Below are positions 17,231 through 25,650 of a stretch of 64,000 nucleotides of DNA, in pieces. The DNA comes from Cellulomonas endophytica (GTDB lineage Bacteria > Actinomycetota > Actinomycetes > Actinomycetales > Cellulomonadaceae). The position numbers were made by a program, and so were the translations under genes. The stretch lies in assembly GCF_004123805.1 (NCBI RefSeq), contig NZ_RWJX01000009.1:1-64000 (forward strand). The letters run 5' to 3'. Numbering within the stretch: position 1 is the stretch's first letter; every line of letters starts with the position of its first letter. Under the pieces are notes generated by a model. That model worked only from the letters and a program-made list of their open reading frames with translations, made no database searches and was not told the origin of the DNA.

Positions 17231-17349
17231 CCGTTCCAAGACCGAAGCGCCGGCCGTCCGGCAGCGATCCACGACGGTAGCCGAGGACGACTGCGCGGCA
17301 CACGCACGCGCCGCAGGTCGAGGTCTCCATCGACCTGCGGCGGCGGCGG

Positions 17350-17643
17350 GTGCGCCATTCCCTGCGGATCATTCGCGTCGTGAGCTGGCCCCGCGACCTC
17401 ACATTCGCGAGGCTGGCGCCCGTGCTGATCGCCTCGCTCTTGCTCGCGCCCACCGTGATGCTTGCTGCCACGCAGATGGAGCGGCGTCTCGGCCCGTCTG
17501 CAGCCGGCTGGGTCGCGGCGCTCCCGCTGGCGTTCGCGGTGGCGGCGCCCGCCGTCGCCCTAAACTCCGGGCCCGATGTCGTCAGCGCGATGGCTCTCAG
17601 CGCGGCAGAACACGTACCCGCTCAGATCTCACTGGGCCGTTGA
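17350..17643 (+). pseudogene. truncated membrane protein gene (N-terminal fragment)
   Basis: 97 codons. The segment LAPVLIASLLLAPTVMLAATQM followed by ERRLGPSAAGWVAALPLAFAV looks like the first two helices of a polytopic membrane protein family with a conserved RLGP-AAGW-AALP signature, but it stops after PAQISLGR with no further helices. The continuation is not found in the other frames. This suggests truncation, perhaps by the neighbouring recombinase element. The 247 bp between it and the recombinase gene show no gene. Confidence 0.45.
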
Positions 17644-17890
17644 GTTCGAGCGGGGCCGGTACGAGGCGGCTTTCGCCGGTGCTCTCGATCGTATCGCCGG
17701 CTTGCCATACGACGAACTCGCACATCGCGGCCGCCGATTCCTATGGCCGTGGCAATTGGGTTCGCGCCAAGCCAGACCGTGACGTTAGCCGCGCCATGGG
17801 TTGAGCCGCCCACGCCGCTCGCTCATCGGCTACGAGCGGTAGCCGGCGGCCTGGCGCTCGTCGGCTAGATCCGGATGGCGGAGTGGTCGC

Positions 17891-19387
17891 TCAGGTGGCG
17901 AACCGATGGCCTGCTTCTCGCCTCTCCACCGGTGCGGCGTAGTGGAGGTAGTCGGCGCCCGCGAGTTCGGCGTAACGCATGGCGGTGCTGGGGGAGGCGC
18001 CGAGCATCTCGGCGAGGATCGCAGGTGGCGCTTGCCGCGCCAGTTGACGCCAGGTCGCGGCCCGGGTCGGTAAGGCTGGGACACCGGCTTCGCTGAGCAG
18101 TGTCGTGACGTAGCCGGGCTTGAGGGGCTGGCCGGGCATGGTGCCGGGGAAGAGCCAGTGGCTGGTGGCGTTGGCTGCGGTTGAACGGTTGGGTCGGGCG
18201 GCGACGTGCGCGGCGAGGAGGCTGGCGAACGGCTCGGGGACCTCGGCCCAGTGACGTGTGAACCGGATGCGTACGGCCTCGCTGGTGAGGTCGACGTCGT
18301 CGACGGTCAGGCGGGTGAGCCGGTTGACGGGCTGGGCGAAGAGGAGCACGAGCCCGGCCAGGACCCGCACCTGCAGGGGGGAGCGGTCTTCGACGAGGAT
18401 CGCGCGTAGGGCGGTCAGTCGTTGCTGCTCGCCGAGGGTCACGGGGGCGTCCTTGGCTCGCCGCGGGATGGTGATCTCGCGGGGGAGTAGACGTTGCTGC
18501 CGGGCCCAGTACAGGAACGTCTCGACGTGGACCGCGGTGCCCGTGCTGTGGGAGTACCACTGGTCGATGTGCTGCTGACGGACCTGATCGAGGGTGAGTC
18601 CGCCGTCGGTGAGCCAGAGCAGGAACTGTCCGGCGACTGTGACGCACTGCTTGGCTCGGGTGAACGCGGCCTCACTGACCGGTGCGGTCGCGGACTGTGC
18701 CCGCAGGCGTCGTAGGTGGTGCCAGCGTGCGTAGCGCTCGAGCGTTCGGTGCTGCTCGGGGCGCTCGATGGTGGCCAGTCGACGTTCGAGCCAGCGCTCA
18801 AAGTCGGCGACCCTGCGGTCGCGACGGGGCAGCACCGCTTGCTCGACAAGAAGGCCGCGGATGTACTCCACGGTGCGCGAGGTGGGCAGCGCGTCGAGTG
18901 CCTCATGCGTCAGCGGGATCGTGCCGGCGGCCATGCCGCGCAGGAGCTGCTGCACGCGCACCGACCGCAGCCATGTGACGCCGCTGTTTGCGCGGGGCAT
19001 GCCGCCCAGCGCCCGCGCCAGCTGCTCGAGGGCTTCCGGGACGCGGCCGGCTGGCCCGGTCAGTAGGTCGCGGACCTGATCGTTGAGGACGCAGGCCCAG
19101 CAGCGCTCACGGCTGTGCAGTTCGGCTTCCCGGCCGCAGCCGACGCAGTCGACGTTGAGGGTGATGCCGCTGCAGGCGCGGCAGGTCGCGCGTCCGGCCG
19201 CGTCACGGCCGGGCAGCACGCCCCGGTGATCACAGGCGGCGCAGGATCCTTCGGTGCGCTTGGCGGCCAGGTAGCAGTACTGACAGACCATGCCCTCGGG
19301 CCAGCGCGCGGCGGGCTTGTAGGCCTGAACGCAGCGGGCGCATGCGGCGTAGCGCTCGGGGTCGGGCGCGGGACGCGGCCGGGCCAC
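17891..19387 (-). CDS. zinc-ribbon protein with degenerate tyrosine-recombinase domain
   Basis: 498 aa. The first 105 residues hold six CxxC pairs (CARC, CQYC, CAAC, CRAC, CVGC, CWAC), i.e. about three zinc ribbons. The C-terminal 200 residues keep the layout of a phage-integrase domain, but key positions differ: the first catalytic Arg region reads FAQPVNRLTRLTVDDV (Pro where Arg is expected), box II reads TWRQLARQ (Arg kept, both His lost), LLGHS is MLGAS, while MRYAELAG keeps a Tyr. It is therefore probably a catalytically inactive DNA-binding partner of the intact recombinase two genes upstream. GTG start, 2 bp after the HTH gene's stop. Confidence 0.8.
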   Translation of the reverse strand: MARPRPAPDPERYAACARCVQAYKPAARWPEGMVCQYCYLAAKRTEGSCAACDHRGVLPGRDAAGRATCRACSGITLNVDCVGCGREAELHSRERCWACVLNDQVRDLLTGPAGRVPEALEQLARALGGMPRANSGVTWLRSVRVQQLLRGMAAGTIPLTHEALDALPTSRTVEYIRGLLVEQAVLPRRDRRVADFERWLERRLATIERPEQHRTLERYARWHHLRRLRAQSATAPVSEAAFTRAKQCVTVAGQFLLWLTDGGLTLDQVRQQHIDQWYSHSTGTAVHVETFLYWARQQRLLPREITIPRRAKDAPVTLGEQQRLTALRAILVEDRSPLQVRVLAGLVLLFAQPVNRLTRLTVDDVDLTSEAVRIRFTRHWAEVPEPFASLLAAHVAARPNRSTAANATSHWLFPGTMPGQPLKPGYVTTLLSEAGVPALPTRAATWRQLARQAPPAILAEMLGASPSTAMRYAELAGADYLHYAAPVERREAGHRFAT

Positions 19388-19389
19388 CG

Positions 19390-19737
19390 CTAGTCACGCT
19401 CGGGGTCGACGATGCGGGCGCGGGTCGGGCGTAGCGAGGTGTGCAGCTCGGTGACCGGAGCGCCGTGCCCGGTCTGCTCGGCGGTGCCTTTACGGCCGGC
19501 GGACTCCACGTACGGCTCCACCAGGTCGGCCGGAGTGCAGCCGAAGATGTCGCAAAGAGCGGTCAACGTGTGCAGGGACAGCCGCTCGGGCTTGTCCGCC
19601 ACCAGGCGGTAGACCTGCGCGGCGGACAGGTTCACCCCGCGTTCCCGGAGCAGCGGAGCGAGGTCTGTCGTCTTCCACATGTCGTGCGCGGCCATGATCC
19701 GGCGCAGGTGCCAGTGGTATCCCAGGCGCCGGGTCAT
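19390..19737 (-). CDS. small Xre-type HTH protein of the recombinase cassette
   Basis: 115 aa. The HTH region TDLAPLLRERGVNLSAAQVYRLV followed by RLSLHTLTALCDIFGCTPADLVEP (about 24-75) is a Cro/C1-like fold of the small YozG-type family. Its ATG overlaps the upstream recombinase stop (ATGA, 19734-19737) and the next gene starts 2 bp later, so all three proteins are made from one message. It is likely an accessory DNA-binding or regulatory factor for the cassette. Confidence 0.82.
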   Translation of the reverse strand: MTRRLGYHWHLRRIMAAHDMWKTTDLAPLLRERGVNLSAAQVYRLVADKPERLSLHTLTALCDIFGCTPADLVEPYVESAGRKGTAEQTGHGAPVTELHTSLRPTRARIVDPERD

Positions 19738-20978
19738 GCCGAGCTCCCCTCGGTGACGGTCGCGTCCAGGTTGCCGGGGGCGGTCGCGCTCAGTGCTCGG
19801 GACACGTCCTGGTCCAGTGCCCGGCGCAGGGTGCGGGTGCGAAAGTCCGAGGACACCGAGGTGTACAGCGCGGTCGTGGACGCGTAGGAGTGGCCGACCT
19901 GCTGCTGCACGAACAGCGGGTCGTACCCCGCCTCGATCAAATGTGTCACGTAGGAGTGCCGCAGGCAGTGCAGTCCGATCTCGGGTGGCAGCTCGACGTC
20001 GTCGCGGTAGCGGGCGAAGCGTGCTCCCAGCGTGGACAGCTCCACGCGGGCGGCTCTCTCGCTGGGCCACAGCGCCGAGCTGCGCGCGGCGGTCGGCAGC
20101 AGCCGCCGGTACGTTCCGACCCACTCAGCCACGACGTCGACCGTCCAGGGGAACACCGTGAGCACGCTGCGTCTGCGCGGTGGGCCGCCCTTGGTCGCCT
20201 TGCCCCAGCGGACGTACACCACGCCGTAGCTGCCGAACTCCGGCGCGTGCGGGTTGGGGCCGAAGTCCTCCAGGTCAAGCATCGTCAGCTCGCGGCGACG
20301 CAGCCCGAAGCCGTAGGCGACCTTCAGCGCGGCGCTGTCGCGCAGGGCCGTCAGCCAACCCTTGTTGGCGCGCCGGCGCAGCGCTTCGACCTCGTCGTCG
20401 ACGTGGTCGAAGAGCCGCTGCAGCTCGGGCCTGGTCAGCGATCGCCGCTGCGGGCGGCCCTCGTAGTCGCTGGAGTGCACCGCGGTGTTCCACTCGAAGC
20501 ACACCTGAGCGGGGTGCGAGCCGAACAGCTGCTCGCACGTCGACGTCCACTCATATCGCGGGTCGGCGACGTAGTCGCAGAATAGCCGCAGCGTCCCGCC
20601 GTAGGCGCGGATCGTGCTCGACGCCGCCGGCCGCGGTCCGCTGCGCAACTCGCTCAGGAACTCCTCGACGTCCACCGGGCGCCACGCCCAGGGCCAGTCG
20701 TTGGTGTATGCCTGGAACCGGCGCACCATTGCCAGCCGCGGCTCCAACGTACCCCGTGACAGGCCTCGTGCCAGCTGCTGGTCGCGCCACCCGTCGAGCA
20801 TCGCGGCGAACACCTGCTCGTCAGGTCGCAGCAACGGCGCGCCGGCGCCGATGAGCGCGCGAGGCGCCGACCCCGGACCAGCCCAGCCACCGCCCACGAC
20901 ACCTCCAACAACGACCAACGGACGCCGGAATCGTGCATCAGACGAACGACGGCGGTCAACGGTGCAGGTCAGCCACAT
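19734..20978 (-). CDS. tyrosine recombinase / integrase (catalytically complete)
   Basis: 414 aa from ATG 20978. SAM-like N-terminal core-binding domain (FAAMLDGWRDQQLARGLSRGTLE; WRPVDVEEFLSELR), then the catalytic domain with all active-site elements: GLRRREL (Arg), GKATKGGPPRRR (Lys region), HCLRHSY (His/Arg), QQVGHSYASTTALY (His and nucleophile Tyr). First gene of the three-gene cassette. The upstream start is uncertain: the open frame reaches 21095 and no strong ribosome-binding site is visible. Related integrase/HTH/zinc-finger trios occur in other actinobacteria; the DNA target is unknown. Confidence 0.88.
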   Translation of the reverse strand: MWLTCTVDRRRSSDARFRRPLVVVGGVVGGGWAGPGSAPRALIGAGAPLLRPDEQVFAAMLDGWRDQQLARGLSRGTLEPRLAMVRRFQAYTNDWPWAWRPVDVEEFLSELRSGPRPAASSTIRAYGGTLRLFCDYVADPRYEWTSTCEQLFGSHPAQVCFEWNTAVHSSDYEGRPQRRSLTRPELQRLFDHVDDEVEALRRRANKGWLTALRDSAALKVAYGFGLRRRELTMLDLEDFGPNPHAPEFGSYGVVYVRWGKATKGGPPRRRSVLTVFPWTVDVVAEWVGTYRRLLPTAARSSALWPSERAARVELSTLGARFARYRDDVELPPEIGLHCLRHSYVTHLIEAGYDPLFVQQQVGHSYASTTALYTSVSSDFRTRTLRRALDQDVSRALSATAPGNLDATVTEGSSA

Positions 20979-21198
20979 GAACGCGGAGCCATGTGGTGCT
21001 CGAAGGCCGCTGACTCGACCCCAGGCGATGGCCCCGCCTGACCAGGTAGAAGACCGGCTCAAGCGACCAGCAACGAGTCCACGCAACCGATGCAACTCAC
21101 CGCGGTACTACGCCGATAATGTGCATTATGTCAGGACGCCGGAGGAACGGGACCGGAGCGGGTTCGACCTCGTCCCCTGCCACCGCTCGCGAGGACCG
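20979..21198. promoter_or_regulatory. recombinase upstream region with AT-rich palindrome
   Basis: No gene is seen in these 220 bp. At 21116-21129 ATAATG-TG-CATTAT is a perfect 6-bp inverted repeat, strikingly AT-rich for this genome. It could be a recombinase binding or crossover site, or a promoter/operator element. It is also the point where normal core-like coding resumes. Confidence 0.4.
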
Positions 21199-21834
21199 TC
21201 AGCCGCCCAGGGCGGCGCCCTCGCCGATCAGCAGCGTCAGCGCGTCCTGCGGCCGGACCAGACGCACGTCCGCCGGCTCGTCGGGCCGGTACAGGTGGCC
21301 CCAGGTCGCGGCCGCGCCCTGGGCTCCGGCCGACCTGGCGGCACGCAGATCCGTGGGCGCATCGCCGACGTAGACGACGTCCGCCGGGTCGACCCCCAGG
21401 CGTCGGGCCGCCTCCAGGACGCCGTCCGGCGCCGGCTTGGGGTGCGCCACGTCGTCCCCGCCGACGAGGACGTCGTGCTCGACGCCGGCGGACGCCAGCA
21501 ACGTCCGGGCCGCCCGGGTGCTCGCGCCGGTGAACACGGCGACCGGCAGCCCGCGCTCACGCAGCGCCCCCAGCGTCTCCAGGACGCCGTCGTAGGCGGT
21601 GACGGCCGCACCCAGCAGCCGGTCGTAGTACCGGTCGACCTCCCGGGCCTGCAGCGGCCGCCCGACGAGGTGCTCGAGCATCACCTCCGGGACGCCCAGC
21701 GCGTAGGCCGCGACGACCCGCTCGCGGTCGACGTCCTCGACGCCGAGCTCGCGGACGGTCGCGACGAACGCGTCCGGCACGACCGCCGTCGAGTCCAGCA
21801 GCGTCCCGTCCATGTCCCAGACCAGGTGCGTCAC
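21199..21834 (-). CDS. HAD-family hydrolase, phosphoglycolate phosphatase-like
   Basis: 211 aa. HAD subfamily IA: motif I DMDGTLLDS at residues 7-15 (nucleophile Asp), motif II VFTGAS, motif III Lys in HPKPAPDG, and motif IV VVYVGDAPTDLRAA. The alpha-helical cap between residues 16 and 85 fits phosphoglycolate phosphatase or beta-phosphoglucomutase relatives. A small phosphorylated metabolite is the likely substrate; no operon partner specifies it. Confidence 0.88.
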   Translation of the reverse strand: MTHLVWDMDGTLLDSTAVVPDAFVATVRELGVEDVDRERVVAAYALGVPEVMLEHLVGRPLQAREVDRYYDRLLGAAVTAYDGVLETLGALRERGLPVAVFTGASTRAARTLLASAGVEHDVLVGGDDVAHPKPAPDGVLEAARRLGVDPADVVYVGDAPTDLRAARSAGAQGAAATWGHLYRPDEPADVRLVRPQDALTLLIGEGAALGG

Positions 21835-21871
21835 GGACGGCAGCGTAGGGATCCGCGGCGCCGGGGTGGGC

Positions 21872-22375
21872 TCACTCCCAGATGTCGCAGGGCGCGCCCG
21901 GTGTCGGCTCGGCGAGCTCCATCGTCCGCGACGTCGTCGCGACGGTGCGCAGGTTGATCTCCCACGGCTCGCCCGGCAGGACCTCGACGAGGCGCGCCGT
22001 GGCCAGGTGCGGGCCGGCGACGAGGCGGCAGAGGCTCCCGTAGTACTCGCCGTACAGATCCACCTGCACCTTCTGCGGGTGGCCGGTGCACGGCACGACC
22101 TGGCCCTCGGTCTGGTTGCGGACGTAGCTCCAGTTGTTGAGGCGGCCGAAGCTGGTCAGGAGCGCGTACGTCCCGTCCGTCGGGCAGACGACCTGCACGG
22201 TGAGCAGGCCGCCCACGTCGCCGTTGCCGATGTGCTGGTACTCGAAGGCCTTGATGGGCTGCCCGCTGTGGAAGCCGGGGCCCGGCGGAGCGGCGGCCGC
22301 CGGCGTGAGGACCGCGGCGAGCACGAGCAGTGCGGCGGCGGCTGTGGCAGTAGCTGTGGCGCGGATCCCGAGCAT
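21872..22375 (-). CDS. secreted hypothetical protein
   Basis: 167 aa. Clear signal peptide (residues 1-28, ending PAAAA). The mature protein is about 135 residues, mostly beta-like, with three Cys residues that could form disulfides (VVCPTDG, VPCTGH, APCDIWE carries the last near the C-terminus). No domain is recognised. It is a single gene between the HAD phosphatase and the epoxide hydrolase, same strand. Confidence 0.75.
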   Translation of the reverse strand: MLGIRATATATAAAALLVLAAVLTPAAAAPPGPGFHSGQPIKAFEYQHIGNGDVGGLLTVQVVCPTDGTYALLTSFGRLNNWSYVRNQTEGQVVPCTGHPQKVQVDLYGEYYGSLCRLVAGPHLATARLVEVLPGEPWEINLRTVATTSRTMELAEPTPGAPCDIWE

Positions 22376-22501
22376 CGTCGCTCTCCCCTGGCTGGCCGGG
22401 TCGCGGCGCGACGGCGGCCCCTCGACGGTACTGCGGGGCGAGGACGACGCGCCCGACCGCAGGGGCAGGTCCCGAGGTTCACCCGCTCCCGACCCGTCAC
22501 G

Positions 22502-23608
22502 TCACGACGTCTCCCCCGCCGGCCGGCGCACCTCGATCGCCCGTCGGATCCCCCAGACGTAGTCCTCGGGCCGCTCCCAGGCGGCGAAGTGACCGCCGTG
22601 GTCGAGGTCGCGCCAGTCCACGACGTCGAAGAACCGCTCCGCGAACCGCCGCGGCGCGTTGACGAGGTCGTGGGCGAACATCGTCACCACGGTCGGCACC
22701 TCGACCGGCGGCCAGTCCTTCGCGCCGCCCGCGGCGTAGGGCGTGAAGGACGTGCCGATGCTCCCGGTCAGCCAGTAGGCCGTCACCCACGTGAGCGCCT
22801 CGTCGTGGGTGAAGGCACTCCCCAGGTCGTCGCCCGGGTCGGTCCAGCGCACGAGCTTCTCGACGAGCCATGCCGCCAGCCCGGCCGGCGAGTCCCCCAG
22901 CCCGACCGCGAGCGTGCCCGGCCGGGTCGACTGCTCGTGCATGTAGCCACCCTCGGCGGCCTGCCACCGGTGCCCGCGTGCGACGTACTCGCGCTCCTCG
23001 TCGTCGAGGTCCGCGGGCGGGTCGACGAGGAAGTGGTACTGCGAGACGTCGGTGAGGTGCAGGGCCTCGACCACCCCGGGGTGCCGCGCGGCGAGCGCCT
23101 CGGCCACGTCGCACCCGACGTCCCCCGCCGAGACGACGTACCGGTCGACCCCCAGCTCGGCCATCGCCGCCGCGACGGCGTCCGCCATGTCGCGCGACGA
23201 GAGGCCGCCGCCCGGCACCGGCGCGGCGAACGGGAACCCGGGCAGCGCGGGGGCGACCCACGTCAGGTCGTCCAGGTGCGGCAGCACCCGCTCGAACCGG
23301 AGCACGGAGTCGGGCCACCCGTGCAGCAGCAGCACGGCGGGCGCGTCGCCCGCGGCACGGTGGACGACCGCCCGGACGGGGACCTCCGTGCGCTCCGTCG
23401 CGTGCCAGGGCAGGGCCGCGATGCGCTCCTCCTGCGCGCGCCAGTCGAAGCCGTCCCGCCAGCGCTCCAGCAGGCCCGCCAGCAGCGCCGGGTCCACGCC
23501 GAGGGACCGGTCCAGCACCGGGTGCGGGACCGACCGCGTGCGGGCCAGCCGCTCGGCCAGGTCGTCGAGCGCCGCGTCGTCGGTGCGGGGCAGGTCGATC
23601 CGCTGCAC
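22502..23608 (-). CDS. alpha/beta-hydrolase, epoxide hydrolase family
   Basis: 368 aa. The N-terminal lid region (LDDLAERLARTRSVPH; WRAQEERIAALPWH) matches the EHN domain of microsomal-type epoxide hydrolases. The alpha/beta core shows the oxyanion HGW in LLLHGWPDS, the nucleophile region VSAGDVGCDVAEAL with Asp as nucleophile, and the catalytic His in DHGGHFAAWERPEDY. It would open epoxides or act on related esters. GTG 23608 is preceded by GGAGG at 5 nt, a decisive start; the longer frame upstream lacks coding character. Confidence 0.88.
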   Translation of the reverse strand: MQRIDLPRTDDAALDDLAERLARTRSVPHPVLDRSLGVDPALLAGLLERWRDGFDWRAQEERIAALPWHATERTEVPVRAVVHRAAGDAPAVLLLHGWPDSVLRFERVLPHLDDLTWVAPALPGFPFAAPVPGGGLSSRDMADAVAAAMAELGVDRYVVSAGDVGCDVAEALAARHPGVVEALHLTDVSQYHFLVDPPADLDDEEREYVARGHRWQAAEGGYMHEQSTRPGTLAVGLGDSPAGLAAWLVEKLVRWTDPGDDLGSAFTHDEALTWVTAYWLTGSIGTSFTPYAAGGAKDWPPVEVPTVVTMFAHDLVNAPRRFAERFFDVVDWRDLDHGGHFAAWERPEDYVWGIRRAIEVRRPAGETS

Positions 23609-23729
23609 GAGGACCTCCGGGGGTCGGCGCGACGGGTCCGGGTCCGGTCGCGCGGGCGGGGACGGGCGGGACGGGTGACGCGGGGCACGAGGGACGAGGG
23701 GACGGCGACGGACGGGACGCCCCGCGTCA

Positions 23730-24397
23730 TCAGGGACCGGGGCCGGGGTCCTCCGTGGCGGGCACCCGCTGCCAGGAGGCCAGCCGCGCCTGCGCCTCGC
23801 GGTGCAGGAGCGCGGCGGCCGCGTCGACGCGCTCGTCGTCACCCGTCACGAGCAGGTCGACGAGCAGCCCGCGCAGCCGCGCGACGAGCGTCGTGGCCAG
23901 GGGCTCGGCGTCCGCCTCCGGGCACCCGGCGCGAAGCCGCAGTTGGCGCCGGTCGGCCACGGGAGGAAGCGCAGGTCGTCGTTGAGCCGGTGCTGGCGGC
24001 CGAGCTCGCGCCCGTCCGGCGTGACGTGCCGCAGGCTCCCCCCGAGGAGCACCGCGCCCGCTGCGTACGCGGCCCAGTGCGCCGCGACCCAGCCCGGGTG
24101 GACGAGGTCGTCGGCGTCGCAGAGGAGCACGAGCTCGCCCGTCGAGGCCGCCACGCCCGCGGTCCGGGCGACGTTGACGCCGACCCCCGCGGAGGCGTCG
24201 ACGACGCGGACGAGCGGCGCGAAGGCCGCCGCGACCGCGGCCGTGCCGTCGGTCGACCCGTTGTCCGCGACCACGACCTCGAACGGCACGGGCGCGCTCT
24301 GGGCCACCAATGCCCGCAGCTGCCGCCCGAGGGTCGCGGCGCCGTCGCGGACCGGGACCACGACGGAGCAGCGGACGGCGGGGGCGCCGGCGCTCAT
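23730..24397 (-). pseudogene. family 2 glycosyltransferase with frameshift or internal deletion
   Basis: From ATG 24397 (GAGGGG upstream) the protein reads a GT-A fold: CSVVVPVRDGAATLGRQL, VVVADNGSTDGT, and the DxD-containing LVLLCDADDLVHPGW. After TGANCGFA (about 23940) the frame turns into Arg/Ser-rich sequence and stops at 23846 (183 aa). In the adjacent frame the coding bias continues as PEADAEPLATTLVARLRGLL to a stop at 23730. The usual segment after the GANCGF motif is missing, so the gene seems to have lost DNA and frame near 23940. A sequencing error alone would not restore the missing part. Confidence 0.6.
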
Positions 24398-24564
24398 GCC
24401 GACCCCTCGTCGCGCCCCGACCCGCCCCGCGTCCGCGGCACCCGTCCCCCCTCGTCGTCCGTCGTCCCGGCCGCCGGCGCCGCCCGCCCCGCCCGTGGGC
24501 GGGCCACGACGGAGCGCCGCGGCGGCCGGACCGCACGCCAGCCTCGCACGGCGCGAGGGGTGGT

Positions 24565-25560
24565 TCAGGACGCGCCCGGCCCCGTCCCCTCCCACCAGGA
24601 CAGCGTCCGCAGCGCGAGGAACGTGAGCCACGGCGAGCGCTCCCCCGCCGGGACGTCGACCTCGAACCACACCCTGCCGGGGTGGCGCCCCTCCTGGGTC
24701 CACGTGCCGTCGGGCCGGCGGCCGGCCCGCACGACCGCGACGGCCTCGGCCAGCCGCGGGTCCGGCGGCACGCCGTCGTGGAGCGCCGCCGCACGGAGGT
24801 GGTCGAGGGCGTGCAGCGCGCTGTAGGCCCACCGGAAGGGGTACGCGAAGCGCGTGGCCCAGGGTCCGACGAGCTCGCCGGTGGAGCGGCGCTGCAGGAG
24901 GCGCCGCTGGAGCAGGTACTCCTCCCCCGCGTGCCGGGCCGCCCGGAGCTGGTCCGTCCCGCCCGTCCCGCCCGTCCCGCCCGTCGCCGCCTCGTACGCC
25001 AGCAGCCCCTTCACGGCGTTGAGCGTCGAGTGGAACGACGAGCGCCGCGACCCCTCCACCCAGGCGCAGTTCCACCCGCCCTCGGGCTGCGCGTGCTCGA
25101 CGAACCACCCCGCCAGCGCGGACACGTCCGCGCCCAGCCACGCGCCGTTCGCGAGGGTCGCGGCGTTGATGCACACGTCGACCTCGCCGCCCCAGTACGG
25201 CAGGTCGTCGTACTCCCACCGGCTCCCCTCCGCCAGGCGCTCCGCCGTGCCCGCGAGCACGGACGCCTCGACACCCCACTCGCGCAGCGCGGACAGCGAC
25301 CAGCTCGTGGCCGTCCAGGGCTGGCCCTCGTCCTCCATGCGCTCGAACGGGAAGTCCCGGGGGAAGAAGGCGCCGCCCGCCCACTGCCCGTCCGGGTCCT
25401 GCAGCGCGAGCAGCCGTGCGCCGAAGCCCTCGTGCGCGACCCGCGCCCGCGTCGCGCGCCACACGTCCTCCGGCGCCCCGGCCAGGTCGCGCTCCACCTG
25501 CCAGCGCAGCGCCGGGTCCTGGTCCAGGAGCCATCCGAGCACCGCGGCGTCGACCACCAT
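24565..25560 (-). CDS. squalene-cyclase-like (alpha/alpha)-barrel protein
   Basis: 331 aa, no signal peptide. Repeated terpenoid-cyclase/prenyltransferase-type helices with QDPDGQWAGGAFFP, QPEGGWNCAWV and RRPDGTWTQEG, the QW-like repeats of this fold. The DXDD cyclase motif is absent, so true squalene cyclisation is unlikely; a role as a solitary barrel of unknown substrate is more probable. It contains a GGTGGTGGT stretch encoded by a 9-bp tandem repeat. The start is the ATG giving MVVDAAVLGWL; no strong ribosome-binding site. Confidence 0.7.
   Translation of the reverse strand: MVVDAAVLGWLLDQDPALRWQVERDLAGAPEDVWRATRARVAHEGFGARLLALQDPDGQWAGGAFFPRDFPFERMEDEGQPWTATSWSLSALREWGVEASVLAGTAERLAEGSRWEYDDLPYWGGEVDVCINAATLANGAWLGADVSALAGWFVEHAQPEGGWNCAWVEGSRRSSFHSTLNAVKGLLAYEAATGGTGGTGGTDQLRAARHAGEEYLLQRRLLQRRSTGELVGPWATRFAYPFRWAYSALHALDHLRAAALHDGVPPDPRLAEAVAVVRAGRRPDGTWTQEGRHPGRVWFEVDVPAGERSPWLTFLALRTLSWWEGTGPGAS
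24956..24982. repeat. three 9-bp tandem repeats inside the squalene-cyclase-like gene
   Basis: GTCCCGCCC repeated three times exactly, encoding a Gly-Gly-Thr tripeptide array on the minus strand. A length-variable site is plausible because the 9-bp unit preserves the frame. Confidence 0.8.
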
Positions 25561-25584
25561 CCCTGCACGGTAGACCCGGCGTCC

Positions 25585-25637
25585 GCCGGTCCGGTCCGGC
25601 CAGCCGGTCCGGTCCGGCCAGCCGGTACGGTCCGGCG
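25585..25637. repeat. 18-bp tandem repeat, about three copies
   Basis: Unit GCCGGTCCGGTCCGGCCA at 25585 and 25603, with a third slightly diverged copy from 25621. It fills the gap between the ArfB stop and the squalene-cyclase-like start; each unit is itself partly palindromic. Confidence 0.85.
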
Positions 25638-25650
25638 CCGGGCCGGCCCG

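Noticed and set aside
17891-20978. Tn554-type tnpA-tnpB-tnpC transposon
   Set aside because: Tn554 has two active recombinases followed by a small protein; here the small HTH protein is in the middle and the third protein is a degenerate zinc-ribbon recombinase.
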